A stretch of DNA of 64,000 bases from Coriobacteriales bacterium (GTDB taxonomy: Bacteria; Actinomycetota; Coriobacteriia; Coriobacteriales; UBA8131), in contig JAITDU010000048.1 of NCBI GenBank assembly GCA_031282405.1, forward strand, positions 62,001 through 126,000. Reading direction: 5' to 3'. The notes below the pieces were generated by a model. It searched no databases and was not told the origin of the DNA. It saw only the letters and a program-made list of their open reading frames with translations. The translations under genes were made by a program, and so were the position numbers. Positions 28,106 to 37,173 of the stretch are shown one piece after another. Every line of letters begins with the position of its first letter. Position 1 is the stretch's first letter.

Positions 28106-28968
28106 CAGGCAACTGCCTCGTAGTTTGCTACTAGAATGTGATTGCTCTCAGATTTGAAGCGGTTGCGAATATTAACCGCATACGCCTTTCCGTACCGATG
28201 GATAATTGAGTCCTGATACAGCCCGTGAGTCAATGTGGTTTCTCCAATCACCATCAGTGCTTTGCACGGCAGGGCATAGAACGCTTTCGCCAAGCGTCTA
28301 TGTTCGTCTTCGTTAAAGCCCAGCTTGGTTTCCTCGTTGCCGTAATCAGAGAATACACAGTCGTATGGTGGGTCAAGGAACATAAAGTCGCTTGAAGTGC
28401 ATAGGTCGAAGACGTTTTGATAATCGTCTGTGGTAATCTCGGCATTTTTCAGCAGCGCTGAGTGGGTCTCTGTCACCAACCTTGTGTTGAAGTTCTTATA
28501 GCGCCCGTATGGGACGTTGTATTCGCCATCGCTGTTGTAGCGAATCATACCGGAATATGCTGTCTTATTGATAAAATAGTAGATTGTCGCATCTGAATAC
28601 TCAGGTTCCTTTTTGCCATTGAACATGTCGCGGATTGAGTAGTACAACTCCTCATTGGGGTCGAAAACCCTCTTTTCTGGAGACTTTTTCTTGCTCTCAT
28701 CAAATACCTTCCGATTGGATAGGTATTGGGCTTCAAGGCATTCAAGCTCATTGCTCAATGATTTGAAATCATTTCGAACACCACAATAAAAGCCCATAAG
28801 CTTTGAATTCAGGTCATTTATCACTGCGCGCTCGGGCATTAGGTGAAAATACATGGCTCCACCACCAAAAAACGGCTCAATATAGCGATCATAGTCTTTG
28901 GGTATAAAAGGCACCATCTCGGCCAATTCCCGAGATTTCCCACCCCTGTATTTGACCATAGGTTTCAA
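28105..28968 (-). CDS. Dam-like N6-adenine DNA methyltransferase (D12 class)
   Basis: 287 aa. Motif X/I is MVKYRGGKSRELAEMVP and YIEPFFGGGAMYFHL, and motif IV is FLDPPYDC, all in the Dam-family order. It transfers methyl groups from S-adenosylmethionine to adenine, protecting host DNA from the neighbouring endonuclease. The TTG at 28968 is preferred because AGGAGAG precedes it by five bases; ATG 28959 is an alternative. The upstream 168 bp (28969-29136) hold the operon promoter region, including a partly symmetrical TGTACTCAAAGTATACA. Confidence 0.92.
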   Translation of the reverse strand: MKPMVKYRGGKSRELAEMVPFIPKDYDRYIEPFFGGGAMYFHLMPERAVINDLNSKLMGFYCGVRNDFKSLSNELECLEAQYLSNRKVFDESKKKSPEKRVFDPNEELYYSIRDMFNGKKEPEYSDATIYYFINKTAYSGMIRYNSDGEYNVPYGRYKNFNTRLVTETHSALLKNAEITTDDYQNVFDLCTSSDFMFLDPPYDCVFSDYGNEETKLGFNEDEHRRLAKAFYALPCKALMVIGETTLTHGLYQDSIIHRYGKAYAVNIRNRFKSESNHILVANYEAVA

Positions 28969-29136
28969 GCGCTCTCCTACGCAATCAAGGTTTCAGAACA
29001 ATGTACTCAAAGTATACAGCAATATCTGCCCGTTTCGTTTATTGGCACATTACAGTCAACTGAAAGGATGCTTACGTGGAACTCATCGACCGTTTAACCC
29101 GGGGACTGGATTGCCACACCTTTGCGACGGCTCAGA

Positions 29137-29154
29137 GTGACGGAGCGTTGTTTC
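29137..29154 (+). repeat. right 18-bp boundary repeat of the island
   Basis: Exact copy of 25817-25834; its last base is also the last base of the yggT stop codon. Confidence 0.9.
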
Positions 29155-29420
29155 TACGGCAATATGAAGATAATCGCGCGGGCCAGAAGTTGCAGAACTA
29201 TCAGCGCGATGAAAGGCGAGAGGTCCAGGCCACCGAGCGGTGGAATGAATCGACGGAACAGGTTGACAAAAGGAGCGACCAGCTTATCAAGGGCATTGTA
29301 GATATCTCGCACTACCGCATTGCCGGTGTTGAACCACGAAAGTATCGCCCACACAAAGATCAACAAAGTGTAGAGGCTGATTACCGTATTGATTACCAGA
29401 GCTATCTGCGCAGTAAGCAT
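29154..29420 (-). CDS. yggT: YggT family integral membrane protein
   Basis: 88 aa with two hydrophobic helices (VINTVISLYTLLIFVWAILSW and FIALIVLQLLARAIIFIL) around the family signature DKLVAPFVNLFRRFIPPLGG. YggT proteins are found beside sepF and divIVA in Gram-positive division clusters. The ATG is one base after the proC stop (TAA-T-ATG). The gene reaches exactly to the island boundary but its own C-terminus looks complete. Confidence 0.92.
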   Translation of the reverse strand: MLTAQIALVINTVISLYTLLIFVWAILSWFNTGNAVVRDIYNALDKLVAPFVNLFRRFIPPLGGLDLSPFIALIVLQLLARAIIFILP

Positions 29421-29421
29421 A

Positions 29422-30261
29422 TTATGCCATCTCCTCGGCGCGGCGGCGGGCAGCCTTAACCGCTTTAGCTACAATCTGGCCAAAGCCATCATCCGCAAAA
29501 GATTCCAGCGCGGCCTGGGTTGTGCCCCCCGGGCTCGTGACTGCCTGACGCAGTTCTGTGGGAGAAATACCGCTCAGCTGGAGTTGCCGAGCCGTGCCGA
29601 TCAAGGTTTGAACAGACAGTTGCTCGGCCCTGTCCGCAGCAATCCCCATGGCGCAAGCAGCCTGGGCCATCTCCTCGGCGAGCAGAGCAAAATACGCCGG
29701 GCCAGAACCGGACAGAGCCGTGATGGCGTTCATCTGGGCCTCGTCCACCAAGACGGCCTCGCCCATTAAAGCAAACAGTGAGCGTGCCAGTTCGCCTTCG
29801 GCCACTGGGGTACCGTCAGCGATTGCAACGGCACTCATACCGGCACCGACTAAAAGCGGGGTATTGGGCATGACCCGGACAATCGCTATTTTATTAGCTT
29901 CCTTATTAAACAGATCGCTCAGAGTCTGTGTATCCACACCAGCGGCGATGGAAATAACCCGCTTGGGAACAAAGGTTGTCGCCTGGGCCAGCCGGCTGGC
30001 AACCTCTTTGAGTACCTGAGGCTTTATGGCAAGTATGCAGGTATTTACACCCTGAATCTGCTCGCCGGATGCCACACAATCCACTCCATAGGTGGCGATA
30101 AAATGCTCCCGACGATGCTCGTTGGGGTCGGCAACGATGATCTGCCGTGGGTCGAGCATAACACCTTGCACCAGACCGGCGACTATCCCCTCTCCCATCT
30201 TACCGCCGCCAATCAGAGCTATGACACCCAGCTCCTCAAATATGTCACTCTGATCGGTCAC
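29422..30261 (-). CDS. proC: pyrroline-5-carboxylate reductase
   Basis: 279 aa; last step of proline synthesis, NAD(P)H-dependent reduction of pyrroline-5-carboxylate. Seen: dinucleotide motif IGGGKMGEGIVAGL, RVMPNTPLLVGAGMSAV, and the C-terminal signature ALSGSGPAYF plus RQAVTSPGGTTQAALE. GTG 30261 is the start: it forms a GTGA overlap with the sepF stop and has AGGGGGG seven bases upstream. The longer open frame lies inside sepF. Confidence 0.94.
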   Translation of the reverse strand: MTDQSDIFEELGVIALIGGGKMGEGIVAGLVQGVMLDPRQIIVADPNEHRREHFIATYGVDCVASGEQIQGVNTCILAIKPQVLKEVASRLAQATTFVPKRVISIAAGVDTQTLSDLFNKEANKIAIVRVMPNTPLLVGAGMSAVAIADGTPVAEGELARSLFALMGEAVLVDEAQMNAITALSGSGPAYFALLAEEMAQAACAMGIAADRAEQLSVQTLIGTARQLQLSGISPTELRQAVTSPGGTTQAALESFADDGFGQIVAKAVKAARRRAEEMA

Positions 30262-31202
30262 AGCACCCCCCTGGCCTGCAAAAGTTCCAATTCTTTGGGA
30301 GTGAGCGCGTATTCGCTCGTAAATACATAGACTCGGTTGGCCGGGCGCGAAGCCTGGCCGGATAGCGCTGCTGTGGCACCAAAGGCAAAATCCAGTATAC
30401 GCCGAGCCAGCTCCGAATCGGTCTGTTCGAGCACGACGCACACGACGTTGCCATTTTTGAGATTGTGCGCTATCTGCTCGGCATCTTCATAAGACTGCGG
30501 GCGAACAACCACAGTCTCGCGAAAACGCTGAGGCTTACGGTACTCGCCGGCAGCTCGCACATGCCCTACGCCGGAGCGGCTGGCATAATAAGCGGGAGAA
30601 GTGGCATTGAAATCGCCCGTATTACTTAATGAGTGACGCCGGAGCAGCGGATCGTCAACGTCTTGCAAGCTGTAGATACGTTCGGACTCCAGTGGTTGCG
30701 ATAACGTTACGCCGTGAGGGGCGTACCCCTGGCCGCGCGTGGGTGTCCTGCTGTCCAAAGAGGTCGCGTTGGCGGCGTTGTGGCTGGTTGTGAGCGGAGG
30801 AAGTTCCTGCGAGCGCACATCTGTCATGCTTATCAGCGGAGCATGCTCGTCTATGACATAATCTGAACGTCGGGTGCCGAAGGGCCTGACACCGCCTGCC
30901 TGCTCCGGTAGATAGTCTAAAGCATCCGGGTCATAGTCATGGGCCGTTTGGTTGTTCGAACCTGAATACTGTTGCCTCTGATAGTCTGAGTCAGAGCCGT
31001 TTAGATTATCGCCATAGCCGTATGCCTGCGTCTGCGCTCCATACGTGCCTTGGTCATACGTTCCCCGATCGTAGCCATCCGGATCGTAGCCATCAACATC
31101 GGAGTCGTAGGTGCGCTCTGCATAATCTTCGTCGTCGTATGTGTCTCGGCTGGCTCCCGTTCGCGGGCTGACCCTGTTCTTGATGTTGTCTAATATCCCC
31201 AT
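30258..31202 (-). CDS. sepF: SepF, FtsZ membrane anchor, with a long disordered linker
   Basis: 314 aa, longer than the usual 150-220. The N-terminal amphipathic helix MGILDNIKNRV is followed by about 200 residues of Tyr/Asp/Gly/Gln-rich linker (YDPDGYDRGTYDQGTY) and then the conserved SepF domain (ETVVVRPQSYEDAEQIAHNL, DFAFGATAALSGQASRPANR, VYVFTSEYAL). SepF tethers and bundles FtsZ at the division site. The start is three bases after the yggS stop. Confidence 0.93.
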   Translation of the reverse strand: MGILDNIKNRVSPRTGASRDTYDDEDYAERTYDSDVDGYDPDGYDRGTYDQGTYGAQTQAYGYGDNLNGSDSDYQRQQYSGSNNQTAHDYDPDALDYLPEQAGGVRPFGTRRSDYVIDEHAPLISMTDVRSQELPPLTTSHNAANATSLDSRTPTRGQGYAPHGVTLSQPLESERIYSLQDVDDPLLRRHSLSNTGDFNATSPAYYASRSGVGHVRAAGEYRKPQRFRETVVVRPQSYEDAEQIAHNLKNGNVVCVVLEQTDSELARRILDFAFGATAALSGQASRPANRVYVFTSEYALTPKELELLQARGVL

Positions 31203-31205
31203 TTT

Positions 31206-31931
31206 CTACTCCCACAGTCTGCGGCCGATGCGGACAATAGTGGCACCTTCTGCCACCGCAAGCTCAAAATCGTTGGACATGCCCATCGAAAGCTCACTCA
31301 ATTCGATGGCATGGGCGCCTGTGAAGCTCGCTGCAGTTTCGTCGCGCAGCTCCTTCAGGTCGGCAAAGCATCGGCGGGCATCATCAGCACTCCTGCCAGC
31401 ACCCCTGTCAGCACTGTCCAAAAGTGCTGCCGTCAGAGGCGCCATCGTCATCAATCCACGTACGGCTACACCGGTCATACTCACAGCCGCTTCCAGCAAG
31501 GGTGCTAACTCTTTGGGGGCAATGCCGTCTTTGCTTTGCTCACCAGAGACATTGACCTCTATCAGCACCGGCTGGACGAGGGCCAGAGTTGTAGCCCGTC
31601 TGTCGATGGCACTCAGAGCATGTTCGCTGGCAACGGAGTGGATCAGCTTAACCTTTCCCACGTAATCCTTCAGCTTATTCGTCTGTATTCTGCCGATAAA
31701 ATGCCAGCGCTGCTGCGCGAACTTTTGCTGTCTGGTCTTGAGAGCGGCGGCGCGATTCTCGCCAAAATCTGTGATTCCCAGACGTATGGCCGCCTCAATA
31801 GCATCTTCGCCGACCGTTTTGCTCACGGCAACCAGTGCCACATCCTCAGGGTCGCGGCCAGCACTCTGGGCAGCCTCCTTGATTGCTAGCTTAATATCAT
31901 AATAGTTTTGTTCGAGCCTCGTGGCTATCAG
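31206..31931 (-). CDS. yggS: YggS/PLPBP family PLP homeostasis protein
   Basis: 241 aa with the start set at CTG 31931. The family N-terminus ([20 protein letters not shown]) is encoded upstream of the first GTG (31841), so that GTG cannot be the start. Going further up, the frame meets TAA. No ATG, GTG or TTG lies in between. CTG-A overlaps the ftsZ stop in the same 4-nt way as other junctions here, with GCGAGG five bases upstream. PLP lysine: VAVSKT. Other motifs: [44 protein letters not shown] and [10 protein letters not shown] cofactor-binding protein of the cell division cluster. Confidence 0.85.
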   Translation of the reverse strand: MIATRLEQNYYDIKLAIKEAAQSAGRDPEDVALVAVSKTVGEDAIEAAIRLGITDFGENRAAALKTRQQKFAQQRWHFIGRIQTNKLKDYVGKVKLIHSVASEHALSAIDRRATTLALVQPVLIEVNVSGEQSKDGIAPKELAPLLEAAVSMTGVAVRGLMTMAPLTAALLDSADRGAGRSADDARRCFADLKELRDETAASFTGAHAIELSELSMGMSNDFELAVAEGATIVRIGRRLWE

Positions 31932-33040
31932 AAACCTCGCTTAAGAAAGTCCGGTATGTAATCATCGTCAAAGCTCGCGCCTCCGTTACTGTATGAGGAG
32001 CGCCGTGCAAATGAGGGCTCCGGAGCGCTGATGTCTCTGCTATTTGGAAAGCTCAGCGCGTCAAAGTCCAGCGCGGATTGCGTGTTCTTGTCATTAAAGC
32101 CCGTCGCGATCACCGTAACGCGTACCTGGTCGACAAGCGTATCGTCTATGACCGAACCAAAAATGATCGTAGCTTCGGAGTCGGCGGCCTCGGTCACAGC
32201 GTCGGCAGCTTCCGAAACCTCAATCAGACCCATGTCCGACGCGCCGGCAACCGACACCAGGATGCGATTAGCACCGACGATCGAGGATTCAAGCAGCTTG
32301 CTTGATATGGCCTGAGTGGCAGCTTCGACGGCGCGGTTCTCGCCCGATGCCAGGCCAATGCCCATCATGGCCGTGCCGGCATCCTTCATGACTGTACGCA
32401 CGTCGGCAAAGTCCAGATTAATCAGTCCGGGAATCGTGATAAGGTCGGTGATGCCCTGAGTGCCCTGACGCAAAATATCGTCGGCGATGCGGAAGGCATC
32501 GAGCATCGACGTTTTCTTCTCAACAATCTGCAACAGGCGGTCGTTGGGTATGACAATCAGTGTGTCTACCTTTTGGGATAACAGCATGATGCCTTCCTCG
32601 GCCTGGCCCAGGCGCTTCCTGCCTTCAAAACCAAAGGGCTTGGTCACCACGCCGACGGTAAGCGCTCCAATCTCGTCGCGGGCAATCTCGGCCACAATCG
32701 GCGCTGCGCCGGTGCCGGTACCGCCACCTTCTCCGGCTGTAACGAACACCATATCCGCACCGGCCAAAGCCTCGGCGATCTCAATTCGGGATTCTTCAGC
32801 AGCCTGAGCGCCGATCTCCGGGTTAGCGCCGGCTCCCAGGCCCTTGGTAAGATTCTCGCCAATGTGCACGGTCTGATCGGCATCCGACATCAACAGAGCC
32901 TGACGATCAGTATTGATAGCAATGAACTCGACACCTTTGATGCCTGCTTCAATCATCCTGTTGACGGCGTTGGTTCCCCCGCCGCCTACGCCAACGACCT
33001 TAATAACGGCCAGGCGGTCCGTACCACTGAAATCCGACAT
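31928..33040 (-). CDS. ftsZ: cell division GTPase FtsZ
   Basis: 370 aa; tubulin-like ring protein. Seen: [16 protein letters not shown], tubulin signature [13 protein letters not shown]7 loop region [12 protein letters not shown], and a short tail ending [12 protein letters not shown], the peptide that SepF and FtsA-type partners bind. ATG 33040 is chosen for GGAGG nine bases upstream. It heads ftsZ-yggS-sepF-proC-yggT. The usual mur/ftsQ genes do not precede it; a molybdate transporter does. Confidence 0.97.
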   Translation of the reverse strand: MSDFSGTDRLAVIKVVGVGGGGTNAVNRMIEAGIKGVEFIAINTDRQALLMSDADQTVHIGENLTKGLGAGANPEIGAQAAEESRIEIAEALAGADMVFVTAGEGGGTGTGAAPIVAEIARDEIGALTVGVVTKPFGFEGRKRLGQAEEGIMLLSQKVDTLIVIPNDRLLQIVEKKTSMLDAFRIADDILRQGTQGITDLITIPGLINLDFADVRTVMKDAGTAMMGIGLASGENRAVEAATQAISSKLLESSIVGANRILVSVAGASDMGLIEVSEAADAVTEAADSEATIIFGSVIDDTLVDQVRVTVIATGFNDKNTQSALDFDALSFPNSRDISAPEPSFARRSSYSNGGASFDDDYIPDFLKRGF

Positions 33041-33123
33041 AGCGTATCCTCCGTCTTGATTGTGCTGCATTTCTTAGTGTTTCTTAGTATAAGACGATTC
33101 ATTTACGATAACTCTCAGCGTAA

Positions 33124-33151
33124 ATAGTAACCAAAATAGCAAATTGGTCAA
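33124..33151 (-). promoter_or_regulatory. candidate sigma-70 promoter for ftsZ
   Basis: Minus strand -35 TTGACC (33146-33151), 16-bp spacer, -10 TACTAT (33124-33129). A start about 75 nt ahead of the ftsZ ATG is implied. The rest of the 266-bp gap holds a short GGGGA/TCCCC hairpin after modC. Confidence 0.5.
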
Positions 33152-33306
33152 GGGATACGCCCGGTTTTCCTGCGACTTGGCCAATATTTGCTTTATTTGT
33201 ACACAGATTTGTGGCTACACCCTTCTTATTGCTCTCATGGGCGCATCGTTTTGTATCCGAATCGGGGACACACCACCGGTTTTCCCCACCGCGGGTAACG
33301 TTTGAG

Positions 33307-34410
33307 CTATCGGTTTACTATGTAGATCTGATCCGGCGGAAAGAACAGACGAAGATGCTGGCCTTTTTGCGGCCACTGTTCAGGTGGAAGCAACAATTTA
33401 TCGGCCTGCCAGTTGATGTTGCCCGGTTCTAAAATGGCATTGCGAACAAACCGCGAGTCAGAGACCCGACGCACATCGAAATCAAAGACATTGGTGCCTG
33501 TTGCATCGGTGCTATCTTCAGCAGTACCAGCAGTACCCCCAGTGTCTCTGCTGTCCTCAGCGTCGACCAAACGCAGATACGAGGCCCGTATCCCCAGATA
33601 CCTGGCATCATCCGCCACCGGCTGCGTAGTGCTCAGCGTTATACCCCAATCCAAAGCTTCAACCAAAAACGCGCCGGCCTTGCGCGCCTGGCTGATGTTC
33701 TTGACGCCCGAAACCTTGATAGTCGCCAACGACCCGGGTTTGGCAACGATATCCTCGGACGGAGCTACCTCGGTAATGGTACCGTTGTCGATAACAGCGA
33801 TGCGGTCACAGAACCTGAACGCCTCGTCGATGTCGTGGGAGACGTAGAGAATGGTACCCTCAAAAACCTCGAATAAGCCCACGAGATTATCTTCCAGTTC
33901 GGCTTTAAGGTAGGAATCCAAGGCCGAAAAAGGCTCGTCCAGCATCAGGATATGCGGCTGTGCCGCCAGCATTCTGGCCAAAGCGACCCGTTGCTGTTGG
34001 CCGCCCGAGAGTCGAGAGGGGTAGCGTGAGCCGTAGCCTTTGAGGCCAAAACGTTCCAGCTGTTCTGCCACCCGATCATGCACCTCATCTTTAGTGAGTC
34101 TGCGGCTCAGACCGGCAGCAATGTTCTTGGCAACGCTGAGGTTAGGAAACAGCTTATAGTCTTGGAACAGCAACGCAGTCTTGCGCTGCTGAGCAGTAAG
34201 GTTGATCTTGGTTGTGGAATCGAAGAACGTCTGTCCGTTGACCACAATGCGGCCCTCATCCGGAGTGACCAGGCCGGCAATGCTGCGCAACGTCAGACTC
34301 TTGCCACTGCCAGACGCGCCGAGAAAGCCCAGCGTTTCGTTTCCGGCCTCGATTGACACATCATGCACAAACGTGCCGTAGTTTTTCTTGATGTCGATAG
34401 AGATGCTCAA
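33307..34410 (-). CDS. modC: molybdate ABC transporter ATP-binding protein
   Basis: 367 aa. Walker A GASGSGKS (residues about 31-38), Q-loop LLFQDYKLFP, signature LSGGQQQR, Walker B ILMLDEPFSALD, and H-loop YVSHD. The C-terminal domain is the regulatory (TOBE/MOP-like) region of ModC, with an extra Thr/Gly/Asp run (DTGGTAGTAEDSTDATGTN) inside it. TTG 34410 is the start, overlapping the modB stop as TTGA. It powers ModA-ModB import of molybdate or tungstate. Confidence 0.9.
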   Translation of the reverse strand: MSISIDIKKNYGTFVHDVSIEAGNETLGFLGASGSGKSLTLRSIAGLVTPDEGRIVVNGQTFFDSTTKINLTAQQRKTALLFQDYKLFPNLSVAKNIAAGLSRRLTKDEVHDRVAEQLERFGLKGYGSRYPSRLSGGQQQRVALARMLAAQPHILMLDEPFSALDSYLKAELEDNLVGLFEVFEGTILYVSHDIDEAFRFCDRIAVIDNGTITEVAPSEDIVAKPGSLATIKVSGVKNISQARKAGAFLVEALDWGITLSTTQPVADDARYLGIRASYLRLVDAEDSRDTGGTAGTAEDSTDATGTNVFDFDVRRVSDSRFVRNAILEPGNINWQADKLLLPPEQWPQKGQHLRLFFPPDQIYIVNR

Positions 34411-36191
34411 CCGGATTCGCCCTCCTTGTCTGTTGGGGCATCCTTGGCTTGGGTAGCCTTATCGAACGCAGCAGCGTCGAGTGACGTTGTGCCGGATGTT
34501 TCTCGTCCCGATAGCTGTGGCATCTTGGATGTATCCACAGACGCATCCGCATCAGATGCCTGCGACGCGGAGGGCTTATCCACCGGCATGACTATCTGCC
34601 TATAGGCTTCTTTGCCCGCGTAATCCAGGCCGGTGTCATTGTCGTCATCCTCGTTGGCACCTCGCTTACGGAAGCGCTGAGTATGACTGGCGTATAAATT
34701 GATAAATAAAATAACAATAAAGGAGATCAGGATAACAACAACAACCCAAAAAGTCGCAACGTCAGTACGTCCACCCATCCATTGGAAGTAGATAGCTATG
34801 GGCATGGTCTGGGTTACACCGGCATAATTACCGGCCACAAACAACGTAGCGCCAAATTCGCCCATGGCGCGCGCAAAGGCCAGTACCGTGCCGGCGGCAA
34901 TAGAAGGCCAGGCCAAAGGGAGCATCAGTCTGAAAAATATCCGCTGTTCTCCCCAACCCAGGGTGCGTGCGGCATCCAGCATATCGGAATCCTGAGCCTC
35001 AAACGCGCCTCTTGTCGTGCGATACATCAAGGGGAAGGATACGACTACGGCCGCTATGACCGCTGCCGGCCAACTGAACACCAGTTCAATGCCATGGTCT
35101 ATGAGCCAGCGCCCAAACGCGGTGGAATTGCCAAAAGCCACAAGCAACAAAAAACCGCAGACTGTAGGCGGCAAAACCATGGGGATCGTAAAGATGGCAT
35201 CGAGGATGTCTTTGACGCGACTGTTCACCCTGAGCGAAAGCCGAGCTGCCGCCAGGCCGAGGATGAACACGAAGATCATGGCTACAGCCGAAGTACGCAA
35301 AGATACCCAAAACGGCCGGTAGTCGATACCGCCCAAAAAATCCTCCAGAGCAGCCCAACCCTCGGGTGTCGCTGTTATATTCACGCTGGAAGCAGGCGCC
35401 AAGATGCCCGTCTCGCAAAATAGGGCAACATGGCTGAGATCGGCAGGCTCGCCACTGGCCACATCGGGTGAGGTGGTCGTGTCAGGCGCGCTGGTCACGG
35501 CAGATGTGCTGGCCACATCGGGTGAGGTGGTCGTACCAGCAGCGTTGATGGCAGCATAATAGTAGCCCGACTCAACCTCCAGGCCAAATTCCACCGTGTA
35601 AGCGCCCCAAGTGATACGAGGCTCACTCGTAAAGACAGCAGGGTGCGCCAGTTGGGCCAACGTTGTGCCCCCATTGGAATTGGCATCATCCAAAGCCTGT
35701 ATCAACTGCGTCAGCATGTGCTGGGCATCGGTATCGTAAAGGTTCAGGCCCAGGCTTTTGGCAACATCGGCAGGCACATAAATATAGGTCACGCTATCCA
35801 GCGCCAGCACGGCCAAGGCATCCTGCGAAGCCAGAGGGTAACGGTAGCCATAATCTTTGTTGTCGACGCTGCGAGCAGTACCTTTATTGGAACGGCTGAA
35901 GTTGGTGAGAGCAAACTCAAAACCGGCTATGGCCGCCGCGTCTTTTTCCTTAGAGATTTCGACCGCAGGCGCATCGGTCGTATCAGACACATAAGTTTTG
36001 GATCCGTTGGCACCGTCCACACTGGTGCCCTTGACACTGGTAGCAATCGCAGACACCCTGCCGGCATCGTTACTATCAGAAACACTGGTACCGCCAAGCG
36101 CATAAGCTAAAGGCGGCACAAATAGCATGGTGCCTGCCACAATGGCAAGCACCCATGCAATCAAACGCTTGTGTTTATTGATCAGCCACAT
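34407..36191 (-). CDS. modB: molybdate ABC transporter permease with N-terminal ectodomain
   Basis: 594 aa, against about 220-280 for ModB. Residues 1-33 are a signal-anchor helix. Residues about 34-290 are predicted outside the membrane, with no recognised fold, and include a Thr/Ser/Pro repeat (TTTSPDVAS twice). From about 297 comes the normal permease: five or six helices with the EAA loop GAFEAQDSDMLDAARTLGWG. A cytoplasmic tail of about 85 charged and Ser/Thr-rich residues follows. It lies 19 bp after modA and overlaps modC. The ectodomain could help dock ModA or sense the wall; this is inference. Confidence 0.9.
   Translation of the reverse strand: MWLINKHKRLIAWVLAIVAGTMLFVPPLAYALGGTSVSDSNDAGRVSAIATSVKGTSVDGANGSKTYVSDTTDAPAVEISKEKDAAAIAGFEFALTNFSRSNKGTARSVDNKDYGYRYPLASQDALAVLALDSVTYIYVPADVAKSLGLNLYDTDAQHMLTQLIQALDDANSNGGTTLAQLAHPAVFTSEPRITWGAYTVEFGLEVESGYYYAAINAAGTTTSPDVASTSAVTSAPDTTTSPDVASGEPADLSHVALFCETGILAPASSVNITATPEGWAALEDFLGGIDYRPFWVSLRTSAVAMIFVFILGLAAARLSLRVNSRVKDILDAIFTIPMVLPPTVCGFLLLVAFGNSTAFGRWLIDHGIELVFSWPAAVIAAVVVSFPLMYRTTRGAFEAQDSDMLDAARTLGWGEQRIFFRLMLPLAWPSIAAGTVLAFARAMGEFGATLFVAGNYAGVTQTMPIAIYFQWMGGRTDVATFWVVVVILISFIVILFINLYASHTQRFRKRGANEDDDNDTGLDYAGKEAYRQIVMPVDKPSASQASDADASVDTSKMPQLSGRETSGTTSLDAAAFDKATQAKDAPTDKEGESG
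35455..35534 (-). repeat. 26-bp in-frame repeat in the modB ectodomain
   Basis: Exact copies at 35455-35480 and 35509-35534 (period 54, eighteen codons), encoding TTTSPDVAS. Confidence 0.9.
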
Positions 36192-36210
36192 GTCTTGGTC
36201 GTACTATAAC

Positions 36211-37119
36211 TTATTTGGCTGCCACCTCAAAGCCATACTGCGCCCAAATCTTCAGCGCATCCGGATCCGTCAGGCAAAAGTCCAGGAACTTGGCGGCGGC
36301 GTCGGCATACGCAGAGCCCTTGACCACAGCACCCGGATAGACAATGGCCTTATGAGTATCGGCCGGAACGGTAAAGGCTGACTCTATGCCGTCATAGCGA
36401 TACAGGTCGCTCGTGTACACAAACCCAATCTGGCAATCGCCCGTTGAGACAGTCTTTGCTACATTACCTACCGTAGACTGAATGACGACCTTGTCGCCAA
36501 AGCCCTCAAGATACTCGCCACCCTTGCCGGAGGCATCGGAGTACAGACCGATGGTATGAAGCGATTGGTTAGCGTAAGCCCCGGCCGGTACCGCGTCGGC
36601 ATCGCCGATGGCAATACGCGTAAAGTCAGGAGATTTAACGTCGTCCAACGAGGTGATCGTTGTAACAGCGCCCGTAGGTACAACGACGATCAGGTCATTA
36701 TTGAACATATTCGTGCGCGTCGCAGGATCGATGGAACCGTTTGTGTTGGCCGTGTCCATCGTGGCCGCAGAGGCGGTGATAAGGATGTCGGCCGTAGCTC
36801 CACCCTGAAGCTGCGTGACAAGATCGCCCGAGCCCTTGAACTGACTGTCAGCAAAGGTCACGTTGGGATTGGCTTTCGTATAGAGAGCCTGAACCTCGGG
36901 TAAAGCCTTCTCAAGAGAATTGGCGGCGAATATCTGCAATTCGGCCTTAGGCTCAGACGCAGATGAGGTCGCGCTTGACGTAGTGGAGGAACTGGATGGA
37001 GCAGAGGTAGTGCACGCTCCCAGCAGCGCCGCCGCCAAGGCTAAAACCAGCACACTGAGAACACATGCCGCAAGCTTGGCCTTGATTGCTTTGACTTTTG
37101 AAGGGAATCTGATGGACAT
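36211..37119 (-). CDS. modA: molybdate-binding lipoprotein
   Basis: 302 aa. The signal peptide has a lipobox LLGAC (Cys about residue 36), followed by a Ser/Thr linker. The mature ModA fold starts at LQIFAANSLEKALPEV and continues with SQFKGSGDLVTQLQGGATAD, IAIGDADAVPAGAYANQSL and GNVAKTVSTGDCQIGFVYTSD, all typical oxyanion-binding segments. ATG 37119 is chosen for the GGAGAT six bases upstream; the longer open frame runs through the promoter. First gene of modA-modB-modC. Confidence 0.94.
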   Translation of the reverse strand: MSIRFPSKVKAIKAKLAACVLSVLVLALAAALLGACTTSAPSSSSTTSSATSSASEPKAELQIFAANSLEKALPEVQALYTKANPNVTFADSQFKGSGDLVTQLQGGATADILITASAATMDTANTNGSIDPATRTNMFNNDLIVVVPTGAVTTITSLDDVKSPDFTRIAIGDADAVPAGAYANQSLHTIGLYSDASGKGGEYLEGFGDKVVIQSTVGNVAKTVSTGDCQIGFVYTSDLYRYDGIESAFTVPADTHKAIVYPGAVVKGSAYADAAAKFLDFCLTDPDALKIWAQYGFEVAAK

Positions 37120-37140
37120 AAAAATCTCCTTTACCAATCG

Positions 37141-37158
37141 TGCTGGCAGCTGCCAGCA
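37141..37158. promoter_or_regulatory. 18-bp perfect palindrome in the modA 5' leader
   Basis: TGCTGGCAGCTGCCAGCA lies between the modA -10 box and its ribosome binding site. The position suits a repressor operator or an RNA hairpin. It does not resemble the E. coli ModE site. Confidence 0.6.
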
Positions 37159-37173
37159 ATTTACATACTTTGG

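Larger units (their letters stand above)
25817..29154. mobile_element. restriction-modification island bounded by 18-bp direct repeats
   Basis: GTGACGGAGCGTTGTTTC occurs exactly at 25817-25834 and 29137-29154, with differing bases on both sides. Between the copies are a methylase, an endonuclease and a decayed third gene. The right copy begins at the last base of the yggT stop codon. Without the segment, yggT would be followed directly by the divIVA upstream region, the arrangement expected for the division cluster. No integrase or transposase is inside, so the repeats may be attachment-like sites used in trans, or scars of homologous exchange. Confidence 0.7.
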
